NCBI GenBank assembly: GCA_037783545.1
Contig: JBBELK010001068.1
Coordinates: 62,001 to 126,000 of the forward strand
From: Henricia sp. BOLD:AAB3569
Lineage: Eukaryota > Echinodermata > Asteroidea > Spinulosida > Echinasteridae
Direction: 5' to 3'
Length of the DNA stretch: 64,000 nt
A program made the translations under genes and the position numbers. Each line of letters starts with the position of its first letter. The first letter of the stretch is position 1. Shown in pieces: positions 58,824 to 64,000 of this stretch. The notes under the pieces were generated by a model. The model was given only the letters and a program-made list of their open reading frames with translations. It was not told the DNA's origin and ran no database searches.

Positions 58824-61500
58824 GTGCGCAATATAGAGAGTTTAGGGCATGCAAAATTTGAAGTTCGTCGGAACATTTTTCGACCTCCAAATTTGCCGAC
58901 GTTTGGACCACACTTTGACCAAATTGCCGAGCCAAACTGCGGTGCGTTAACGACAGTCCGAATGACTGAGCATGCGCACAACTCAGGAGTACCCCAAAAA
59001 GGTGTGTACAGACAGCCACGGTTTGCGTGAGAGCAGTCAGGAAGCCTCAACCCAGTTTTGTCTAAACTTTGAAATTTCTCTGCCATTTCCCGGCGAAAGT
59101 CTGTCAATTTTTTATGACAAGTGCGCAATATAGAGAGTTTAGGGCATGCAAAATTTGAAGTTCGTCGGAACATTTTTCGACCTCCAAATTTGCCGACGTT
59201 TGGACCACACTTTGACCAAATTGCCGAGCCAAACTGCGGTGCGTTAACGACAGTCCGAATGACTGAGCATGCGCACAACTCAGGAGTACCCCAAAGAGGT
59301 GTGTACAGACAGCCACGGTTTGCGTGAGAGCAGTCAGGAAGCATCAACCCAGTTTTTTCTAAACTTTGAAATTTCTCTGCCATTTCCCGGCGAAAGTCTG
59401 TCAATTTTTTATGACAAGTGCGCAATATAGAGAGTTTAGGGCATGCAAAATTTGAAGTTCGTCTGAACATTTTTCGACCTCCAAATTTGCCGACGTTTGG
59501 ACCACACTTTGACCAAATTGCCGAGCCAAACTGCGGTGCGTTAACGACAGTCCGAATGACTGAGCATGCGCACAACTCAGGAGTACCCCAAAGAGGTGTG
59601 TACAGACAGCCACGGTTTGCGTGAGAGCAGTCAGGAAGCCTCAACCCAGTTTTTTTCTAAACTTTGAAATTTCTCTGCCATTTCCCGACGAAAGTCTGTC
59701 AATTTTTTATGACAAGTGCGCAATATAGAGAGTTTAGGGCATGCAAAATGTGAAGTTCGTCGGAACATTTTTCGACCTCCAAATTTGCCGACGTTTGGAC
59801 CACACTTTGACCAAATTGCCGAGCCAAACTGCGGTGCGTTAACGACAGTCCGAATGACTGAGCATGCGCACAACTCAGGAGTACCCCAAAGATGTGTGTA
59901 CAGACAGCCACGGTTTGCGTGAGAGCAGTCAGGAAGCATCAACCCAGTTTTTTTCTAAACTTTGAAATTTCTCTGCCATTTCCCGGTGAAAGTCTGTCAA
60001 TTTTTTTATGACAAGTGCGCAATATAGAGAGTTTAGGGCATGCAAAATTTGAAGTTCGTCGGAACATTTTTCGACCTCCAAATTTGCCGACGTTTGGACC
60101 ACACTTTGACCAAATTGCCGAGCCAAACTGCGGTGCGTTAACGACAGTCCGAATGACTGAGCATGCGCACAACTCAGGAGTACCCCAAAGAGGTGTGTAC
60201 AGACAGCCACGGTTTGCGTGAGAGCAGTCAGGAAGCCTCAACCCAGTTTTTTCTAAACTTTGAAATTTCTCTGCCATTTCCCGGCGAAAGTCTGTCAATT
60301 TTTTATGACAAGTGCGCAATATAGAGAGTTTAGGGCATGCAAAATTTGAAGTTCGTCGGAACATTTTTCGACCTCCAAATTTGCCGACGTTTGGACCACA
60401 CTTTGACCAAATTGCCGAGCCAAACTGCGGTGCGTTAACGACAGTCCGAATGACTGAGCATGCGCACAACTCAGGAGTACCCCAAAGAGGTGTGTACAGA
60501 CAGCCACGGTTTGCGTGAGAGCAGTCAGGAAGCATCAACCCAGTTTTTTCTAAACTTTGAAATTTCTCTGCCATTTCCCGGCGAAAGTCTGTCAATTTTT
60601 TATGACAAGTGCGCAATATAGAGAGTTTAGGGCATGCAAAATTTGAAGTTCGTCGGAACATTTTTCGACCTCCAAATTTGCCGACGTTTGGACCACACTT
60701 TGACCAAATTGCCGAGCCAAACTGCGGTGCGTTAACGACAGTCCGAATGACTGAGCATGCGCACAACTCAGGAGTACCCCAAAGAGGTGTGTACAGACAG
60801 CCACGGTTTGCGTGAGAGCAGTCAGGAAGCCTCAACCCAGTTTTTTCTAAACTTTGAAATTTCTCTGCCATTTCCGGGCGAAAGTCTGTCAATTTTTTAT
60901 GACAAGTGCGCAATATAGAGAGTTTAGGGCATGCAAAATTTGAAGTTCGTCGGAACATTTTTCGACCTCCAAATTTGCCGACGTTTGGACCACACTTTGA
61001 CCAAATCGCCGAGCCAAACTGCGGTGCGTTAACGACAGTCCGAATGACTGAGCATGCGCACAACTCAGGAGTACCCCAAAGAGGTGTGTACAGACAGCCA
61101 CGGTTTGCGTGAGAGCAGTCAGGAAGCCTCAACCCAGTTTTTTCTAAACTTTGAAATTTCTCTGCCATTTCCCGGCGAAAGTCTGTCAATTTTTTATGAC
61201 AAGTGCGCAATATAGAGAGTTTAGGGCATGCAAAATTTGAAGTTCGTCGGAACATTTTTCGACCTCCAAATTTGCCGACGTTTGGACCACACTTTGACCA
61301 AATTGCCGAGCCAAACTGCGGTGCGTTAACGACAGTCCGAATGACTGAGCATGCGCACAACTCAGGAGTACCCCAAAGAGGTGTGTACAGACAGCCACGG
61401 TTTGCGTGAGAGCAGTCAGGAAGCATCAACCCAGTTTTTTTCTAAACTTTGAAATTTCTCTGCCATTTCCCGGCGAAAGTCTGTCAATTTTTTATGACAA
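58824..61500. repeat. Block H higher-order repeat, copy 1 (9 monomers, 2677 bp)
   Basis: Ordered markers: CAGTTTTGTC (before 59121), TTCGTCTGAACA (59418), CCCGACGAAAG with AAAATGTGAAG and AAAGATGTGTG (59716), CCCGGTGAAAG (before 60015), AAGCATCAACC (end of 60312), TTTCCGGGCG before and AAATCGCCGAG within 60906. The series up to 61203 matches 51613-53992 at a constant offset of 7211 bp, so block H descends from block G copy 2 plus its trailing monomers. CCAAAAAGG near 58993 is private. Confidence 0.9.
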
Positions 61501-64000
61501 GTGCGCAATATAGAGAGTTTAGGGCATGCAAAATTTGAAGTTCGTCGGAACATTTTTCGACCTCCAAATTTGCCGACGTTTGGACCACACTTTGACCAAA
61601 TTGCCGAGCCAAACTGCGGTGCGTTAACGACAGTCCGAATGACTGAGCATGCGCACAACTCAGGAGTACCCCAAAGAGGTGTGTACAGACAGCCACGGTT
61701 TGCGTGAGAGCAGTCAGGAAGCCTCAACCCAGTTTTGTCTAAACTTTGAAATTTCTCTGCCATTTCCCGGCGAAAGTCTGTCAATTTTTTATGACAAGTG
61801 CGCAATATAGAGAGTTTAGGGCATGCAAAATTTGAAGTTCGTCGGAACATTTTTCGACCTCCAAATTTGCCGACGTTTGGACCACACTTTGACCAAATTG
61901 CCGAGCCAAACTGCGGTGCGTTAACGACAGTCCGAATGACTGAGCATGCGCACAACTCAGGAGTACCCCAAAGAGGTGTGTACAGACAGCCACGGTTTGC
62001 GTGAGAGCAGTCAGGAAGCATCAACCCAGTTTTTTCTAAACTTTGAAATTTCTCTGCCATTTCCCGGCGAAAGTCTGTCAATTTTTTATGACAAGTGCGC
62101 AATATAGAGAGTTTAGGGCATGCAAAATTTGAAGTTCGTCTGAACATTTTTCGACCTCCAAATTTGCCGACGTTTGGACCACACTTTGACCAAATTGCCG
62201 AGCCAAACTGCGGTGCGTTAACGACAGTCCGAATGACTGAGCATGCGCACAACTCAGGAGTACCCCAAAGAGGTGTGTACAGACAGCCACGGTTTGCGTG
62301 AGAGCAGTCAGGAAGCCTCAACCCAGTTTTTTTCTAAACTTTGAAATTTCTCTGCCATTTCCCGACGAAAGTCTGTCAATTTTTTATGACAAGTGCGCAA
62401 TATAGAGAGTTTAGGGCATGCAAAATGTGAAGTTCGTCGGAACATTTTTCGACCTCCAAATTTGCCGACGTTTGGACCACACTTTGACCAAATTGCCGAG
62501 CCAAACTGCGGTGCGTTAACGACAGTCCGAATGACTGAGCATGCGCACAACTCAGGAGTACCCCAAAGATGTGTGTACAGACAGCCACGGTTTGCGTGAG
62601 AGCAGTCAGGAAGCATCAACCCAGTTTTTTTCTAAACTTTGAAATTTCTCTGCCATTTCCCGGTGAAAGTCTGTCAATTTTTTTATGACAAGTGCGCAAT
62701 ATAGAGAGTTTAGGGCATGCAAAATTTGAAGTTCGTCGGAACATTTTTCGACCTCCAAATTTGCCGACGTTTGGACCACACTTTGACCAAATTGCCGAGC
62801 CAAACTGCGGTGCGTTAACGACAGTCCGAATGACTGAGCATGCGCACAACTCAGGAGTACCCCAAAGAGGTGTGTACAGACAGCCACGGTTTGCGTGAGA
62901 GCAGTCAGGAAGCCTCAACCCAGTTTTTTCTAAACTTTGAAATTTCTCTGCCATTTCCCGGCGAAAGTCTGTCAATTTTTTATGACAAGTGCGCAATATA
63001 GAGAGTTTAGGGCATGCAAAATTTGAAGTTCGTCGGAACATTTTTCGACCTCCAAATTTGCCGACGTTTGGACCACACTTTGACCAAATTGCCGAGCCAA
63101 ACTGCGGTGCGTTAACGACAGTCCGAATGACTGAGCATGCGCACAACTCAGGAGTACCCCAAAGAGGTGTGTACAGACAGCCACGGTTTGCGTGAGAGCA
63201 GTCAGGAAGCATCAACCCAGTTTTTTCTAAACTTTGAAATTTCTCTGCCATTTCCCGGCGAAAGTCTGTCAATTTTTTATGACAAGTGCGCAATATAGAG
63301 AGTTTAGGGCATGCAAAATTTGAAGTTCATCGGAACATTTTTCGACCTCCAAATTTGCCGACGTTTGGACCACACTTTGACCAAATTGCCGAGCCAAACT
63401 GCGGTGCGTTAACGACAGTCCGAATGACTGAGCATGCGCACAACTCAGGAGTACCCCAAAGAGGTGTGTACAGACAGCCACGGTTTGCGTGAGAGCAGTC
63501 AGGAAGCCTCAACCCAGTTTTTTCTAAACTTTGAAATTTCTCTGCCATTTCCGGGCGAAAGTCTGTCAATTTTTTATGACAAGTGCGCAATATAGAGAGT
63601 TTAGGGCATGCAAAATTTGAAGTTCGTCGGAACATTTTTCGACCTCCAAATTTGCCGACGTTTGGACCACACTTTGACCAAATCGCCGAGCCAAACTGCG
63701 GTGCGTTAACGACAGTCCGAATGACTGAGCATGCGCACAACTCAGGAGTACCCCAAAGAGGTGTGTACAGACAGCCACGGTTTGCGTGAGAGCAGTCAGG
63801 AAGCCTCAACCCAGTTTTTTCTAAACTTTGAAATTTCTCTGCCATTTCCCGGCGAAAGTCTGTCAATTTTTTATGACAAGTGCGCAATATAGAGAGTTTA
63901 GGGCATGCAAAATTTGAAGTTCGTCGGAACATTTTTCGACCTCCAAATTTGCCGACGTTTGGACCACACTTTGACCAAATTGCCGAGCCAAACTGCGGTG
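61501..64000. repeat. Block H higher-order repeat, copy 2 (8.4 monomers, cut by window end)
   Basis: Repeats copy 1 at an offset of 2677 bp, including the AAAGATGTGTG change (62393), TTTCCGGGCG and AAATCGCCGAG (63583). One change, GAAGTTCATCGG near 63326, is private. It differs from copy 1 at its start: GAAATTTCTC rather than GAAATGTCTC upstream of 61501. Confidence 0.88.

Larger units (their letters stand above)
58633..64000. repeat. 297-bp satellite array, segment 4 (about 18 monomers)
   Basis: The array resumes at monomer position 109 after insert 3 and continues to the last base, which falls at position 121 of monomer 63880. The right edge of the array is therefore outside the window. 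The whole segment is organised as a 9-monomer higher-order repeat. Confidence 0.98.

Noticed and set aside
1-64000. Short plus-strand 68-codon and minus-strand 70-codon open frames in nearly every monomer
   Set aside because: Repeated by-products of the monomer. The plus-strand frame starts at GTG and there is no sign of conservation of the peptide over the DNA.
1-64000. CRISPR array
   Set aside because: Repeats are 297 bp and contiguous without unique spacers. The 67-bp units in the inserts are also directly adjacent.

Overview
The window is almost entirely one satellite DNA array. A 297-bp monomer (consensus phase starting at GTGCGCAAT; cleanest example 13435-13731) runs head to tail from the first base to the last, about 209 copies in roughly 62.0 kb. 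Monomers differ from one another by only a few substitutions or one-base indels. I find no credible protein-coding gene, rRNA, tRNA, CRISPR array or intact transposon. Neither edge of the array is in view, so it continues on both sides. A long, homogenised satellite without genes points to eukaryotic heterochromatin (centromeric, pericentromeric or subtelomeric). I do not recognise the satellite family and cannot name the organism.

The array is a mosaic of local higher-order repeats (HORs), in which an ordered set of variant monomers is itself repeated. Left to right: 1-949 ordinary monomers; 950-6302 a 9-monomer HOR; 6303-10760 loosely ordered monomers; 10761-19360 a 15-monomer HOR; 19361-26802 a 13-monomer (and 11-monomer) HOR; 27100-32446 a second 9-monomer HOR that passes into a 3-monomer one; 33636-41467 a 3-monomer HOR nested in a ~14-monomer repeat; 43391-46847 weakly ordered, with a 4-monomer trace; 46848-48635 a 3-monomer HOR; 49230-57965 a 7-monomer HOR; 58633-64000 a third 9-monomer HOR that reuses the 7-monomer block's variants. 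Each block has its own diagnostic variants, as expected from repeated unequal crossing over and gene conversion.

The only other sequence is a 666/667-bp non-satellite insert present three times (41468-42133, 42725-43390, 57966-58632). All three copies sit at the same monomer position (consensus 105/109) and all lack the same three satellite bases (GAG). They differ from each other at only about three positions. The insert has an 11-bp-arm perfect palindrome close to its left end, four to five copies of a decaying 67-bp tandem repeat, a 309-bp unique tail, and an imperfect stem-loop near its right end. Copies 1 and 2 lie in a 1257-bp tandem unit (insert plus two monomers). Copy 3 sits about 15 kb away in a different monomer subtype. 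This insert, and how it spread, is the most notable thing in the window.

Long open frames on the minus strand (up to 1291 codons) are a by-product of the monomer length (297 = 3 x 99) and are not annotated as genes.
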